NCBI RefSeq assembly: GCF_014931605.1
Contig: NZ_CP053382.1
Span: forward strand, 4,030,001 to 4,094,000
From: Halomonas sp. MCCC 1A13316
Lineage (GTDB): Bacteria > Pseudomonadota > Gammaproteobacteria > Pseudomonadales > Halomonadaceae
Direction: 5' to 3'
Length of the DNA: 64,000 nucleotides
Both the position numbers and the translations under genes were made by a program. Every line of letters starts with the position of its first letter. Within the stretch, counting starts at the first letter, position 1. Of the stretch, positions 8,784 to 19,486 are shown in pieces. The notes beneath the pieces are model-generated. The model was not told the DNA's origin and did not search any database. It worked only from the letters and a program-made list of their open reading frames with translations.

Positions 8784-10007
8784 CTAGATCACGCCCCGCT
8801 GGCGCAGCTCTTCTATCTCTTCCGTCGCCTTACCCAGCAGCCGCGCCAGCACGGCCTCGGTGTCCTCACCCAGTGTCGGCGGCGCCTTGCGATACTCGAT
8901 CCGGGTGCGCGAGTACTTGATCGGGTTGGCCACGCCGGGAATCGGCCCACGCTGGGTCTCGAGTTCGATCTTCATCTCCCGTGCCTTTACCTGGGGGTCT
9001 TCGAAGACCTGAGCGATGTTCTGGATCGGCCCGCATGGCACCGCAATCTCGCTCAGCAGCGCTATCCACTCGGTACTGGTGCGCATGCGAGTGATCTCGA
9101 CCATCAGTGCCACCAGTTCCAGGCGATGTTGGACCCGCCCCGGATTGGTGGCAAAGCGCGGATCCTCGGCCAGCTCGGGCCGCCCCACCGCCCGGCAGAA
9201 ACGCTGAAACTGGCCGTCGTTGCCGATGGCGATGATCACCTTCTCGCCGTCGGCGGTGGGAAACGGCTGATAGGGCACCAGGTTGGGGTGGTACTCGCCG
9301 GTACGGGTGGGCGGCGTGTCGCTGCAGAAGTAGTTCTGCGCCTGGTTGGCAAGCCAGCTCACCTGCACGTCGAGCAGCGCCATGTCGATATACTGCCCTT
9401 CGCCGGTCAGGTGGCGATGATGGAGCGCACCGAGGATGGCGATGGCGGCATTCATGCCGGTAGTCAGGTCCGCCACCGCCATGCCGACCCGTTGCGGACC
9501 GGCACCCGGCTCGCCGTCGGCCGCACCGGTGATGCTCATCAGGCCACCCTGAGCCTGGATCAGGTAATCGTAGCCGGCCATGGCAGCCATCGGCCCGGTC
9601 TGGCCGAAACCGGTGATGGAACAGTAGATCAGCCCTGGGTTGATGGCTTCCAGTGTGCTGTAGTCGAGCCCCTTACGAGCCAGGCCGCCACTCTTGAAGT
9701 TCTCCACCAGGATGTCGCTCTCGGCGGCCAGTGCGCGGATCAACGCCTGACCCTCGGGTTTGCCAATATCCACGGTCACCGAGTGCTTGCCGCGATTGGC
9801 CGAGAGATAGTAGGCCGACTCGCGGGTCTCGTTATCGTCGCGATCCTTAAGCCAGGGCGGCCCCCAGTGGCGCGTATCGTCGCCGCTCAGCGGCCGTTCG
9901 ACCTTGATCACTTCCGCGCCCATGTCGGCCAGTATCTGGGTGCACCAGGGGCCGGCCATCACACGGCTCAGGTCGAGTACGCGCAGGCCCGTCAGCGGTC
10001 CCGCCAT
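8784..10007 (-). CDS. CaiB/BaiF family (class III) CoA-transferase
   Basis: 407-aa class III CoA-transferase. The N-terminus LRVLDLSRVMAGPWCTQILADMGAEVIKVE is diagnostic, and an Asp in YIDMALLDVQ fits the conserved catalytic Asp. These enzymes transfer CoA between carboxylic acids. It lies 57 bp downstream of tctA on the same strand, so uptake by the TctABC system and CoA activation of the same acid is likely. The substrate is not determinable. Confidence 0.88.
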   Translation of the reverse strand: MAGPLTGLRVLDLSRVMAGPWCTQILADMGAEVIKVERPLSGDDTRHWGPPWLKDRDDNETRESAYYLSANRGKHSVTVDIGKPEGQALIRALAAESDILVENFKSGGLARKGLDYSTLEAINPGLIYCSITGFGQTGPMAAMAGYDYLIQAQGGLMSITGAADGEPGAGPQRVGMAVADLTTGMNAAIAILGALHHRHLTGEGQYIDMALLDVQVSWLANQAQNYFCSDTPPTRTGEYHPNLVPYQPFPTADGEKVIIAIGNDGQFQRFCRAVGRPELAEDPRFATNPGRVQHRLELVALMVEITRMRTSTEWIALLSEIAVPCGPIQNIAQVFEDPQVKAREMKIELETQRGPIPGVANPIKYSRTRIEYRKAPPTLGEDTEAVLARLLGKATEEIEELRQRGVI

Positions 10008-10064
10008 GTCGTCGTCTCCTCACACTATGGTTCCACTCTTATGGGTTCCACCCGTGCGTGGTGC

Positions 10065-11570
10065 TCACGGCGTCTGCCGCGTCGTGTCGCTGGTTGATGG
10101 CTGCCGACGCGAGGTGATGTAACGGTAGAGCGCCAGCAGGATCGAGCCCAGCGTCAGAGCGATGAAAACCCAGGTGATCGGGCCGCGCACGAAGATCGAG
10201 AGATCGTTGTGGCCGATCAACAGCGAGCGACGCAGGTTGTCCTCGAACATCGGCCCGAGGATGAAGCCGATCAGGAAGGGGGCAGCCGGAATCGCAGCGC
10301 GATTGAAGATGTAGCCCAGCACGCCGAAACCCAGCATCAGCCACACGTCAAAGGTGTCGTTGTTCACGGCATAGGCACCGTAGACGCAAAACATCAACAC
10401 GATGGGAAAGAGGATTTCCTTGGGAATGTCCGCAATCAGCGAGAAGTACCTGATCGCGCCGTTGCCCACCACCAGCAGCACCAGCGAACTGAACATGATG
10501 CCAATGAACAGGGCGTAGATCAGCGGCAGGTTCTCCTGGAACAGCAGCGGACCCGGCGTCAGGCCATGCACCATGAAAGCGCCGAGAATGATGGCGGTAA
10601 TCACGTCCCCCGGAATGCCCAGTGACAGCAGCGGAATCAGGGTTGCCCCGGCCACGCCGTTGTTGCCCGCCTCGGCCGCGGCCACGCCTTCCACCTCGCC
10701 TTTGCCGAAGTTGTCGCGATTGGGCGAGCGGCGACGGGCGTCGCTGTAGGAAATGAAGGCCGCAGCCGTGGCCCCGGTTCCGGGAATGGCGCCGATGATC
10801 ACGCCGATCAGGCTGCCGCGGATGATACTCTTCAGGCAACGCTTCAGCTCGGCCAGCGAGAGGCCCGCACCGTTGGCCTTTGCCTTGATGTGCGGCAGCG
10901 CCTTCTTGCGATAGAACTCGATGATCTCGGGAATGGCGAATAGCCCGATCAGCAACGGGATGAACGAGATCGAGTCCATCAGATTGTAGTTGCCAAAGGT
11001 CAGCCGCTGGGAGCCGAAGACTTCGTCCAGCCCCACCAGCGAAAGCAGGATGCCCATCAGCGCGGCGAGCAGCCCCTTGATCATCGAACCGCTGGCCAGC
11101 GAGATGATGATGGTCAGCGAGAAGCAGATCAGCCAGAAGAACTCGGGGGCACCGAAGTTCAGCGCGATCTTGGCCAGGTAGGCGGCAAAGAAAATCAGCG
11201 CAATATTGGAGATGAAATCGGCGATCACCGAGGAGTAGAGTGCCGTCTTGAGCGCCTTCTTGGCATGGCCCTGCTGGGCCATGGGGTATCCGTCAAGCAG
11301 CGTACAGGCGGAAGCCGGCGAACCCGGCGTGCGGATCAGGATGGCGGTGATCGAACCGCCGTACATGCCGCCCTTGTAGATACCCACCAGCAGCAAAATG
11401 GCTGCCACCGGCTGCATGGAAAAGGTGAACGGCAGCGCCAGGGCCACCGCCATGGTAGCGGTCAGGCCGGGAATGGAGCCCACCACCACACCGATGACAA
11501 CGCCCAGCGCAATGGCCAGGAAGTTGTCCAGGCTGAGGAAGAGCTCGAGAACTTCCGACAACATATCCAT
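10065..11570 (-). CDS. tctA: Tripartite tricarboxylate transporter large membrane subunit TctA
   Basis: 501-aa polytopic protein, the large permease of a TTT system. It shows the family signatures VGIYKGGMYGGSITAIL and RTPGSPASACTLLDGYPMAQQG in the N-terminal repeat, and PGTGATAAAFISY and LSLGIPGDVITAIILGAFMVHG in the second half. About 11-12 membrane helices are expected. It works with TctB and the binding protein TctC to import a carboxylate. Confidence 0.93.
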   Translation of the reverse strand: MDMLSEVLELFLSLDNFLAIALGVVIGVVVGSIPGLTATMAVALALPFTFSMQPVAAILLLVGIYKGGMYGGSITAILIRTPGSPASACTLLDGYPMAQQGHAKKALKTALYSSVIADFISNIALIFFAAYLAKIALNFGAPEFFWLICFSLTIIISLASGSMIKGLLAALMGILLSLVGLDEVFGSQRLTFGNYNLMDSISFIPLLIGLFAIPEIIEFYRKKALPHIKAKANGAGLSLAELKRCLKSIIRGSLIGVIIGAIPGTGATAAAFISYSDARRRSPNRDNFGKGEVEGVAAAEAGNNGVAGATLIPLLSLGIPGDVITAIILGAFMVHGLTPGPLLFQENLPLIYALFIGIMFSSLVLLVVGNGAIRYFSLIADIPKEILFPIVLMFCVYGAYAVNNDTFDVWLMLGFGVLGYIFNRAAIPAAPFLIGFILGPMFEDNLRRSLLIGHNDLSIFVRGPITWVFIALTLGSILLALYRYITSRRQPSTSDTTRQTP

Positions 11571-11608
11571 AAGTCACCGAAGACGGGGGTGAGAGCGAGC
11601 GCCTGTCA

Positions 11609-12110
11609 TCAGAATGGCATCAGCGGCAGCGGTACGTTCATGATCTTCACGAACAGGAAGGTGACAGCGGCGGGAAATACGAACGCCAGGCCATAGACCC
11701 ACCAGGTCCTGACCGGATGTGCGGCAAACAGAATCAGGGTAGACAGAATGCCGCTGATCACAGCACCCAGCGCCTCGAACCAGGCCTACATAGACGACCA
11801 GGGCTACCACCATCATGGCGAAGCGCAGCCGAGGGCCCCTTTCGATGCGCCGGCCGTCTTCCTTGTTGGTATTGTCGACCAGCAGCCCCTGTACGATCAG
11901 GAGGCAGGAGAACCCGAGCATCAGCCAGCCTACGATGCGCGGCAGCCAGCGTGGTGACATCATCGGGTTCTGCAGGATGGGCGGCTCGGCGATAAAGTTC
12001 GGAATCAGGTAGAACAGCAGTACGATGGAGGCAGCCAGCAGCATACACCCTGCAAGAACATCTCCGGGGTCGCGGAGCGCCCTGACAGGCTTGGGAAACG
12101 AGGTCGACAT
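11609..12110 (-). pseudogene. tctB: TctB small membrane subunit, frameshifted
   Basis: The first ~110 residues (helices AGCMLLAASIVLLFYL and MLGFSCLLIVQGLLV) read as a normal TctB up to VVYVGL. The frame then shifts: one extra base within 11777-11780 converts the continuation into an unrelated tail that ends at 11574. Removing one base restores EALGAVISGILSTLILFAA and an ending MNVPLPLMPF with a stop at 11609, the expected length and hydrophobicity. The start at 12110 follows GGAGGG. This is either a true inactivating mutation or a sequencing error. Confidence 0.8.
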
Positions 12111-12186
12111 GACATCCCTCCACGGACACACGAGCGAGGCGAGGGCGATGCCCTCGCCTCAGCATTGCTGTGGTCGGCTCACTCGC

Positions 12187-13176
12187 TTACTGGCTGATGC
12201 CGGCCTGTTCGGCAACACCCTGCCAGCGCTCGACTTCTTGCGCAATGAACTGCTTGTACTCTTCGCCGGCCACTTGGCCCGGCTCGGCGCCCAGCTGATT
12301 CGCAAAGTTCACGAACTCCTCGCGCTGCATCACGGCATCGAGCGCTTCGCGCATGGCGTCCTGGGCTTCCTGGGGGAAGGACTCATGGGCAATCAGGCCG
12401 AACCAGGCGGTGGTCACGAACTGGTCGAGGTTGTATTCACCGATCTCGGTCAGGGTCGGCACGTCCGGCAGGTGCTCGGAGCGCTCGGCGGAGGTCACCG
12501 CCAGGGCCTTGAGATCGCCGGATTCGATGTGCGAGAGCACGGTCGGCATGTTCTCGAAGGAGACATCGACGTCTCCGCCCAGCAGTGCCGGCAGAGCCGC
12601 GCCGCTACCGGCAAACGGAACGGCCGTCAGATTGGTCTCGGTCAGCGTCTTGAACAGCTCGCCCGACATATGGATGGAGCTGCCCACCCCACTATGGCTA
12701 AAGGTCATGTCCTGCTCGCGCGCCGCTTCGACGAACTCCTCGACGCTGTCATAGGGGCTGTCGGCCGGCACCACCATAACGTTGGGGATGTCGATCAGGT
12801 TCTGAAGGAAGACGAAATCCTCGACCGGGTCGTAAGCCAGATCGGGATAGATCGCCGCGCCGATGGTGTGACCTGGCGATGCCATCAGGATGGTGTGGTC
12901 GGCGTCACGTCCGCCGCGTGCCAGGCGACCGGTGGCCACGGTGGAGCCCGCGCCGGGGCGATTCTCGACCACCACGTTGGCGTCCAGTTCCTCCTGAAGC
13001 AGATCGGCAACGCGACGCGACAGCACGTCGGTGGTGCCACCCGGGGCATAGGGGACGACAAGTCGTACATCGTCGGTCGGCCACTCGTTAGCATGGGCCG
13101 TCGAAACGGACATCGCGATAGCCAGACCACCGCTGCATGCGGCCAGGCATGCCTTCCTGAGTAAACTCGTCATCAC
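12187..13176 (-). CDS. tctC: Tripartite tricarboxylate transporter substrate-binding protein TctC
   Basis: 329-aa Bug-family periplasmic binding protein with a signal peptide (basic start MMTSLLRKA, hydrophobic core, AHA-N cleavage region). The mature part starts with WPTDDVRLVVPYAPGGTTDVLSRR, the family hallmark where ligand carboxylates are held, and contains VVENRPGAGSTVATG. First gene of tctC-tctB-tctA-CoA-transferase. A GACCTTAGTC palindrome-like site lies 104 bp upstream of the start. Confidence 0.92.
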   Translation of the reverse strand: MMTSLLRKACLAACSGGLAIAMSVSTAHANEWPTDDVRLVVPYAPGGTTDVLSRRVADLLQEELDANVVVENRPGAGSTVATGRLARGGRDADHTILMASPGHTIGAAIYPDLAYDPVEDFVFLQNLIDIPNVMVVPADSPYDSVEEFVEAAREQDMTFSHSGVGSSIHMSGELFKTLTETNLTAVPFAGSGAALPALLGGDVDVSFENMPTVLSHIESGDLKALAVTSAERSEHLPDVPTLTEIGEYNLDQFVTTAWFGLIAHESFPQEAQDAMREALDAVMQREEFVNFANQLGAEPGQVAGEEYKQFIAQEVERWQGVAEQAGISQ

Positions 13177-13314
13177 GTCACCTTTTATCTTGGTTTATCT
13201 TGCCCAGATTTTGTTCGCTTAGCGTACATCTATTCGTGATTTGATCGAGGTTACTGCGTTACGGCGCGGCTCCAAACCCGACCTTAGTCTATCCTGGGCG
13301 TCTTCGCTCCCATG

Positions 13315-13346
13315 AAAAAACCCGGGCCAATCGCTTGGGTCCGGGT
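13315..13346 (-). terminator. Rho-independent terminator after pobA
   Basis: ACCCGG..CCAA / TTGG..CCGGGT hairpin with a 4-nt loop (13321-13346). On the minus strand it is followed by six T residues (AAAAAA at 13315-13320 on the plus strand), ideal for terminating pobA. Confidence 0.85.
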
Positions 13347-13372
13347 CAAGGAAGAAACACGGGAGGGTGTCC

Positions 13373-14647
<1,275 letters not shown>

Positions 14648-14710
14648 TTATTTGGACTTTTCACAAGACTCGGCCCGACTTTGGTCGTAACCGTACTCCA
14701 AGAGGCGCCC

Positions 14711-15646
14711 ATGTCCCGACCAGTGCAGGCCCCGGTTCCCGTTTTCAAGCTCTACGGCGAGACACATCACTGGCCGACGCCGGACCTGCTGCACTGCGAG
14801 TCGATTCCCGAGCGCAGCCGGCTGCACGATTGGCACATCCGTCCCCATCGACATGCCGACCTGGTCCACGTACTGCACATCGCCAGCGGGCAAGTCGAGC
14901 TTGAGCTGGAGGGCACGCAGCACGCCCTGCAAGGGCCGCTGGTCATCGTGGTGCCAGCGTTGACCATCCATGGCTTTCGCTTCTCGCAGGATATCGAGGG
15001 GCACATCGTCACCCTGGCCCAACCGCTGGCCGAGCAGCTCGGCCAGCGGTTGGAGGAGCAGGCCAGCGTGCTGCGCCATGCCGAATACCATCGGCTCGAG
15101 CCACCGCGAAAGGCCCGCCGCCTGGCTACCCTGGTGGAACAGATCGATGCCGAGTACCGCCAGCCTGCGCCGGGGCGCGAGCGCATGCTGGACGCGCTGG
15201 TTCAGGCCCTGGCGGTAGAGCTTTCACGCCTGGATTCCCACCGTCTGCATGACTCCGCCCCCGGCCTGCACCAGCGCGACCGCGGGCACGAACGGCTGGC
15301 GAGCTTCCAGGCGCTGATCGAGGCGCAGTACCGTCAGCAGCCCAGTATCGAGCGGTTCGCCGAACAGCTCGGCATGAGCAGCGCGCACCTCAACGCCCTG
15401 TGCCGCCGCCTGGCCGATCGCAGCGCACTGCAGCTGCTGCATGAACGTCTGCTGCTGGAGGCCAAGCGCCAGCTGACCTATACCAACATGACCATCAGCC
15501 AGGTCGCCGACAGCCTCGGCTTCTCCGAGCCGGCCTACTTCACCCGCTTCTTCAAGCGCAACACCGGCTTTTCACCGCGGGATTTCCGGCTACGGCAGCA
15601 CGCGGCGGAACCGCAGAAACAGGACGCCCCCGGTCAGGCGAGCTGA
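14711..15646 (+). CDS. pobR: AraC-family regulator of pobA (PobR-like)
   Basis: 311-aa AraC/XylS-type protein. An N-terminal cupin-like sensor (RPHRHADLVHVLHIASGQ) is followed by two helix-turn-helix motifs near residues 225-300 (ERFAEQLGMSSAHLNALCRR and ISQVADSLGFSEPAYFTRFFKR). The ATG at 14711 after AAGAGG is preferred over a TTG at 14681. Divergence from pobA makes it the likely 4-hydroxybenzoate-responsive activator. A CGACTTTGGTCG site lies 24 bp upstream of its start. Confidence 0.85.
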   Translation: MSRPVQAPVPVFKLYGETHHWPTPDLLHCESIPERSRLHDWHIRPHRHADLVHVLHIASGQVELELEGTQHALQGPLVIVVPALTIHGFRFSQDIEGHIVTLAQPLAEQLGQRLEEQASVLRHAEYHRLEPPRKARRLATLVEQIDAEYRQPAPGRERMLDALVQALAVELSRLDSHRLHDSAPGLHQRDRGHERLASFQALIEAQYRQQPSIERFAEQLGMSSAHLNALCRRLADRSALQLLHERLLLEAKRQLTYTNMTISQVADSLGFSEPAYFTRFFKRNTGFSPRDFRLRQHAAEPQKQDAPGQAS

Positions 15647-15656
15647 ACCGGGGGCG
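15625..15656. terminator. Hairpin between convergent pobR and dctM
   Basis: Perfect 10-bp stem CGCCCCCGGT / ACCGGGGGCG with a 12-nt loop. It overlaps the last codons of pobR and sits 18 bp from the dctM end. T-runs are weak on both sides, so it is a bidirectional terminator candidate only. Confidence 0.55.
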
Positions 15657-15674
15657 ATTCTTGACGCGATGCGC

Positions 15675-16964
15675 TTAGAGCAGGAACAGCGTCGTCAGCA
15701 CCGGGAAAGCCACCAATAGTGCCAGGCGGATGAAATCCGAGACGATGAACGGCGCCACACCGCGGAAGATCTCGCCCAGCCCAACGTGGGGCGCCATGGC
15801 CTTGATCACGAACACGTTCATTCCCACCGGCGGGGTGATCAGCCCGAGCTCCACCGTCAGCACCGTGATGATGCCGAACCACACCGGATCGATGCCCAGC
15901 GACTGGATGATCGGGTACACCACCGGCACGGTGATCACCAGCATGGCGATGGAATCCATGAACATGCCCAGCACGAAATACAGCAGCAGGATGCAAAGCA
16001 CCACCACCATCGGGGCCAGGTCCGCGCCGTAGAGGAAGTCGCTGATCGAGAACGAGATACGCGACACCGAGATGAAGTAGCCCAGGGTCTCGGCCCCCAC
16101 CAGCATGAAGAACACCACCGCGGAGAGCGCCAGGGTCTCCTGCACGCTGTGCCACAGCCCGCTCCAGCGCATGCCCTTGAACAGGGCGTAGAGCAGCGTG
16201 GCGAAGGCGCCGACGCTGGCCCCCTCGGTGGGCGTGAAGGCGCCGAAGTAGATGCCCAGGATCATCACCAGGAACACCGCGAAGAAGGGTACCAGACCAC
16301 CCAGCGAGAGCAGCTTCTCCTTCCATGGCGTGGGCTCGCCGGCCACCGCCAGGGAGGGGCGCAGGCGCATCACCACACTGACCGTGAGCGCGTACATCAC
16401 CAGCCCCATCAGCCCCGGCACCAGGCCGGCCATGAACATGTCGCCTACCGATTGTTCGGTGAGGATGGCGTAGATCAGCAGCGCGATGGAGGGCGGGATC
16501 ATGATGCCGAGCGTGCCGCCGGCGGCCAGCGCCCCGGTGGCCAGGCCACGGTTGTAGCCGTAGCGTTCCATCTCCGGCAGCGCCACACGGGTCATGGTGC
16601 TGGCGGTGGCCAGCGACGAACCGGAGATCGCCGAGAAGACCCCGCATGAGCCAATGGCAGAAATCGCCAGCCCACCTTTCCAGCCGCCGCAGATGCTGCG
16701 TGCAGAGTCGAATAGCTTGCCGGCCATGCCGGAGTGCGCCGCCAGCACGCCCATCAGGACGAACATCGGCACGGCGCTGAAGCTGTAGTTGGAGAGCACT
16801 TCCACCGGCACCGTCTTGACCTGGGCGATGGCCGCATCCCAACTGATCACCTGGGCGAAGCCCACCACCCCGGCCGTCAGCATGGTCAGTGCCACGGGTA
16901 CGCGCAGTACCATCAGCACCAACAGCATGCCGAGGCCGATGGCACCGATCATCTCACTCCCCAT
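15675..16964 (-). CDS. dctM: TRAP transporter large permease (DctM)
   Basis: 429-aa large TRAP membrane subunit, about 12 helices, the sodium-driven transport channel. Family signatures include SAVPMFVLMGVLAAHSG, ISGSSLATASTMTRVALPEM, GTLGIMIPPSIALLIYA and LGLITPPVGMNVFVIKAMA. The start at 16964 follows AGGAGG inside the end of dctQ (11-bp overlap). Nearest substrates by context are 4-hydroxybenzoate, vanillate or related aryl acids. Confidence 0.93.
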   Translation of the reverse strand: MGSEMIGAIGLGMLLVLMVLRVPVALTMLTAGVVGFAQVISWDAAIAQVKTVPVEVLSNYSFSAVPMFVLMGVLAAHSGMAGKLFDSARSICGGWKGGLAISAIGSCGVFSAISGSSLATASTMTRVALPEMERYGYNRGLATGALAAGGTLGIMIPPSIALLIYAILTEQSVGDMFMAGLVPGLMGLVMYALTVSVVMRLRPSLAVAGEPTPWKEKLLSLGGLVPFFAVFLVMILGIYFGAFTPTEGASVGAFATLLYALFKGMRWSGLWHSVQETLALSAVVFFMLVGAETLGYFISVSRISFSISDFLYGADLAPMVVVLCILLLYFVLGMFMDSIAMLVITVPVVYPIIQSLGIDPVWFGIITVLTVELGLITPPVGMNVFVIKAMAPHVGLGEIFRGVAPFIVSDFIRLALLVAFPVLTTLFLL

Positions 16965-17481
16965 GGGACACCTCCTGTTCGGCGCCGAAGACGGCCCCGA
17001 GCAGCGCATGGATCAGGCTGCGCACGCCCAGCAGCAGGCTGAGCACCGCGGCCGCCTGGTAGATGGGACCCATCGGCAGACGCAGGTCCTGGGTGACCTC
17101 GCCGTGACTAGCCGCCGCCGCGGCCGACTCGAGCAGGCCGAGGAAAAGCACCAGGCCCAGCACGGCGAAGCCCAGCAGATAGAAACCGTGCAGGCGATGC
17201 TTGATGGCAGGGGCGAGGCCATGGGAGAAGGCTTCCACCACTACCTGGCTGCGCTCAACATTGGCCGCCATGGCCGCCAGCAGCGCACACAGCATCAGGT
17301 AGCTCACCAGCTCCACGCTGCCCGAGACGCGCAGGGCGATGGCGCCCTCGGTAAGACGATAAAGGTAGCGGGTGCCGACATCGGCAATGGTCACCGTCAG
17401 CAGCGCCAGCAAGGCGACACCGGCGACGACGCGACAGACGAGGGCCAGCCAGTGGCTGGCCCGTTCGAGGAAAGCCCGCAT
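16954..17481 (-). CDS. dctQ: TRAP transporter small permease (DctQ)
   Basis: 175-aa four-helix small TRAP subunit. Helix I is ALLALLTVTIADVGTRYLYR with the conserved ADV/R pattern, followed by SVELVSYLMLCALLAAMA and ERSQVVVEAF. It begins 3 bp after the dctP stop and overlaps dctM, so the three genes form dctP-dctQ-dctM. Confidence 0.9.
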   Translation of the reverse strand: MRAFLERASHWLALVCRVVAGVALLALLTVTIADVGTRYLYRLTEGAIALRVSGSVELVSYLMLCALLAAMAANVERSQVVVEAFSHGLAPAIKHRLHGFYLLGFAVLGLVLFLGLLESAAAAASHGEVTQDLRLPMGPIYQAAAVLSLLLGVRSLIHALLGAVFGAEQEVSHGE

Positions 17482-17484
17482 GGC

Positions 17485-18513
17485 TTACCCCTGATCGCTC
17501 GCGCAGGACTCGCTGGCGGCAAGCGCGGCTTCGTAGACCTCACGGGCCGGAAGACCGCGCTCTTCGACCTGGGTCAGGTAGCTCTCGATGCCGTCCTGGA
17601 GCGGCCCCTGCCAGTCCGGATTCTCCAGCGGATTCTCGATCTCGCGGATGGTGTGGCCGGCATCCCTGGCCTCCTGCTTGCCCTCGACGTCGAGCCGGTC
17701 GAAGACGGCGCCGGCGTTCTCGGCCCACTTCATGCCGGAGTTGGCGTCGATCACGGCCTGCTGCTCGGGGCTCAGCCCGTCATAGGTGCGCTGGCTCATG
17801 GTGGCGACGAAGATCAGCGTATAGAACGGAACCTCGGTGTGGTAATTGACCAGCTCGTTGATACGGAAGCCTTTTAGGCCCTCCCACGGGAAGCTCAGGC
17901 CATCGACCACGCCGCGCTGCATGGCAGTGTAGATTTCCGGCGCCGGCATGCCCACGGGGTTGGCGCCCATGTTCTCGAGCATCTCGCCGGCCACGGCGGT
18001 GGGGCGACGAATGCGCAGGCCCTCGAGGTCGGACGGCACCTGCACGTCGGTGTCGATGGTGTGGATCCCGCCCGGTCCGGTGGTGAACATGAACAGCGGC
18101 CGCGTATCGCCATACTCCTCCTCGAGATGGCCTTCGTCGTAGAGGGTCTGGAGCACGCAGGCGCCCTGGGTGGCAGTGCCCGCCACGCCCGGCAGTTCGA
18201 CGATCTGCGACAGCGGGAAACGACCGGCGGTGTAGCCTTGTGCCGTGGCGCCGATGTCGGCGATGCCGTTGCCTACCGCCTCGTAGATGGCGTCGGGCTT
18301 GGCCAGGGTGCCGGAGGGGAACATCTCGACGCGCAGCTCGCCGCCGGACTCCTCCTCGATGGTGTCGGCCCAGGCCTCGAAGATGTCCTGGTTGATGCCC
18401 GACGCACCCGGCCAGAAGTGGGCCATGCGCAGGGTGGTCGCGGCTTGCGCCGAAGCAGCGGTGAGGCTGGCAATGGATGCTGCCAGCAGACAGCGCGTCA
18501 GGATACGGTTCAT
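17485..18513 (-). CDS. dctP: TRAP transporter substrate-binding protein (DctP), paralogue 1
   Basis: 342-aa periplasmic DctP-family protein with a signal peptide ending ASAQA. Mature hallmarks are TTLRMAHFWP, the LRIRRPTAVAGEML segment (the conserved Arg that binds the ligand carboxylate) and PEIYTAMQRGVVDGLSFPWEG. It is clearly paralogous to the proteins at 21665 and 47620. It is first in dctPQM, and the ligand is probably an aromatic carboxylate given the pobA and van neighbours (inference). Confidence 0.92.
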   Translation of the reverse strand: MNRILTRCLLAASIASLTAASAQAATTLRMAHFWPGASGINQDIFEAWADTIEEESGGELRVEMFPSGTLAKPDAIYEAVGNGIADIGATAQGYTAGRFPLSQIVELPGVAGTATQGACVLQTLYDEGHLEEEYGDTRPLFMFTTGPGGIHTIDTDVQVPSDLEGLRIRRPTAVAGEMLENMGANPVGMPAPEIYTAMQRGVVDGLSFPWEGLKGFRINELVNYHTEVPFYTLIFVATMSQRTYDGLSPEQQAVIDANSGMKWAENAGAVFDRLDVEGKQEARDAGHTIREIENPLENPDWQGPLQDGIESYLTQVEERGLPAREVYEAALAASESCASDQG

Positions 18514-18723
18514 GGGGAGGCCTCCGAGGATCATTATAATGGTCAGCGCACTTGTTCGGTATCCGAATATACGTTCGGATTTAGGAATAAGCTACCCCAC
18601 CAATACGCATTCCGATAATCGACATTAGTCTAGGGTGCTTGGATTTTTCACTTATCCAACTAGTTGATTCAAAGCATAATGTTTGCCTCAACAAGGATTA
18701 TTGCCACTCTTTTCTTGGACTTT
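18514..18723. promoter_or_regulatory. dctP upstream region with van-like element
   Basis: Gap between dctP and the end of vanR. It holds GACATTAGTC at 18621-18630 (108 bp from the dctP start), a perfect 10-bp palindrome CAACTAGTTG at 18657-18666, and ATCCAAC (18654) followed by AAAGCATAA (18671-18679). These last two blocks also occur, more closely spaced, in the vanR-vanA gap at 19440-19456. Confidence 0.45.
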
Positions 18724-19395
18724 TCACGCACCCAACAACTCCCCATAGCGCAGACCAATGAAGGCGTGTTCGCGCATCAGCATCTCGGCCCGGGCACCCT
18801 CACCGTGGCGCAGCGCCTGGACCACCAGTTCATGCTGCACCTGGGCCAGCTGCAGCTTGCGGAATTCACGATCCAGCGCCTCGCTGTCGATGACGATGGA
18901 GTCCGCGGCGGCAAAGGGCAGGTGATTGTTACGGGCGATGGCATCGCCGATCACCGGGCTGCCGGCCGAGCCGACGATGGCCTCGTGGAAGTGGCGATTG
19001 AGCTCGCTCCAGGCGTCGACGTCGCGCTCCTCCAGGAACCCCTTGGCCAATAGCTCCCTCCCTCTTTGGATCCAATCTTCTAGTTCGGCATCCAGCGCCT
19101 GGGAAAGCCCCTGCTCGGCCAGACGCCGCGCCGCCAGCCCCTCCAGTACCCCGCGGACCTCGACGGCACAGAACACGTCGGCCTCGGTGAACTCCCGCAC
19201 CATGAAGCCGCGCTTGCCGGCCCGCTGCAGCAACCCCTCCTGTTCCAGGGTGCGGAAGGCCAGGCGCACCGGGGTCCGCGAGACGCCCAGCTGTTCCGAC
19301 ACCGCCACCTCCCCGAGGCGTTCGCCCGGCCGGTAGGTTCCCTCACCGATCAGCTTGCGCAGCCGGCTCACCACACTCTTGTCGCTATTGCTCAC
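18724..19395 (-). CDS. vanR: GntR/FadR-family regulator of vanillate genes (VanR-like)
   Basis: 223-aa GntR-family repressor: an N-terminal winged helix (residues ~1-70, LGEVAVSEQLGVSRTPVRLAFRTLEQEGLL) and a C-terminal FCD ligand domain whose metal-binding histidines fit LNRHFHEAI and MREHAF. Divergent from vanAB, with two TGGATCCA palindromes between them that match the operator type known for Caulobacter VanR. A third copy lies inside this gene. Vanillate as inducer is inferred from the family. Confidence 0.88.
   Translation of the reverse strand: MSNSDKSVVSRLRKLIGEGTYRPGERLGEVAVSEQLGVSRTPVRLAFRTLEQEGLLQRAGKRGFMVREFTEADVFCAVEVRGVLEGLAARRLAEQGLSQALDAELEDWIQRGRELLAKGFLEERDVDAWSELNRHFHEAIVGSAGSPVIGDAIARNNHLPFAAADSIVIDSEALDREFRKLQLAQVQHELVVQALRHGEGARAEMLMREHAFIGLRYGELLGA
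19065..19076. promoter_or_regulatory. VanR-type operator inside vanR
   Basis: TTTGGATCCAAT, with a perfect 10-bp palindrome TTGGATCCAA at 19066-19075. It differs from the Caulobacter VanR operator ATTGGATCCAAT only in its first base, but lies in the vanR coding sequence about 320 bp from its start. Confidence 0.6.
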
Positions 19396-19435
19396 GCGAA
19401 CTCCCTGATGTCGTTGCGTTTTTCGTTACCCCCCA

Positions 19436-19445
19436 ATGGATCCAA
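19436..19445. promoter_or_regulatory. VanR-type operator, vanR-proximal
   Basis: ATGGATCCAA containing the perfect palindrome TGGATCCA (19437-19444), 41 bp upstream of the vanR start. Suited to autoregulation of vanR and, together with the second site, looping or cooperative repression of vanA. Confidence 0.72.
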
Positions 19446-19486
19446 CTAAAGCATAAGTTGACCAATTAAACGCCTTAGAGCTCTAC

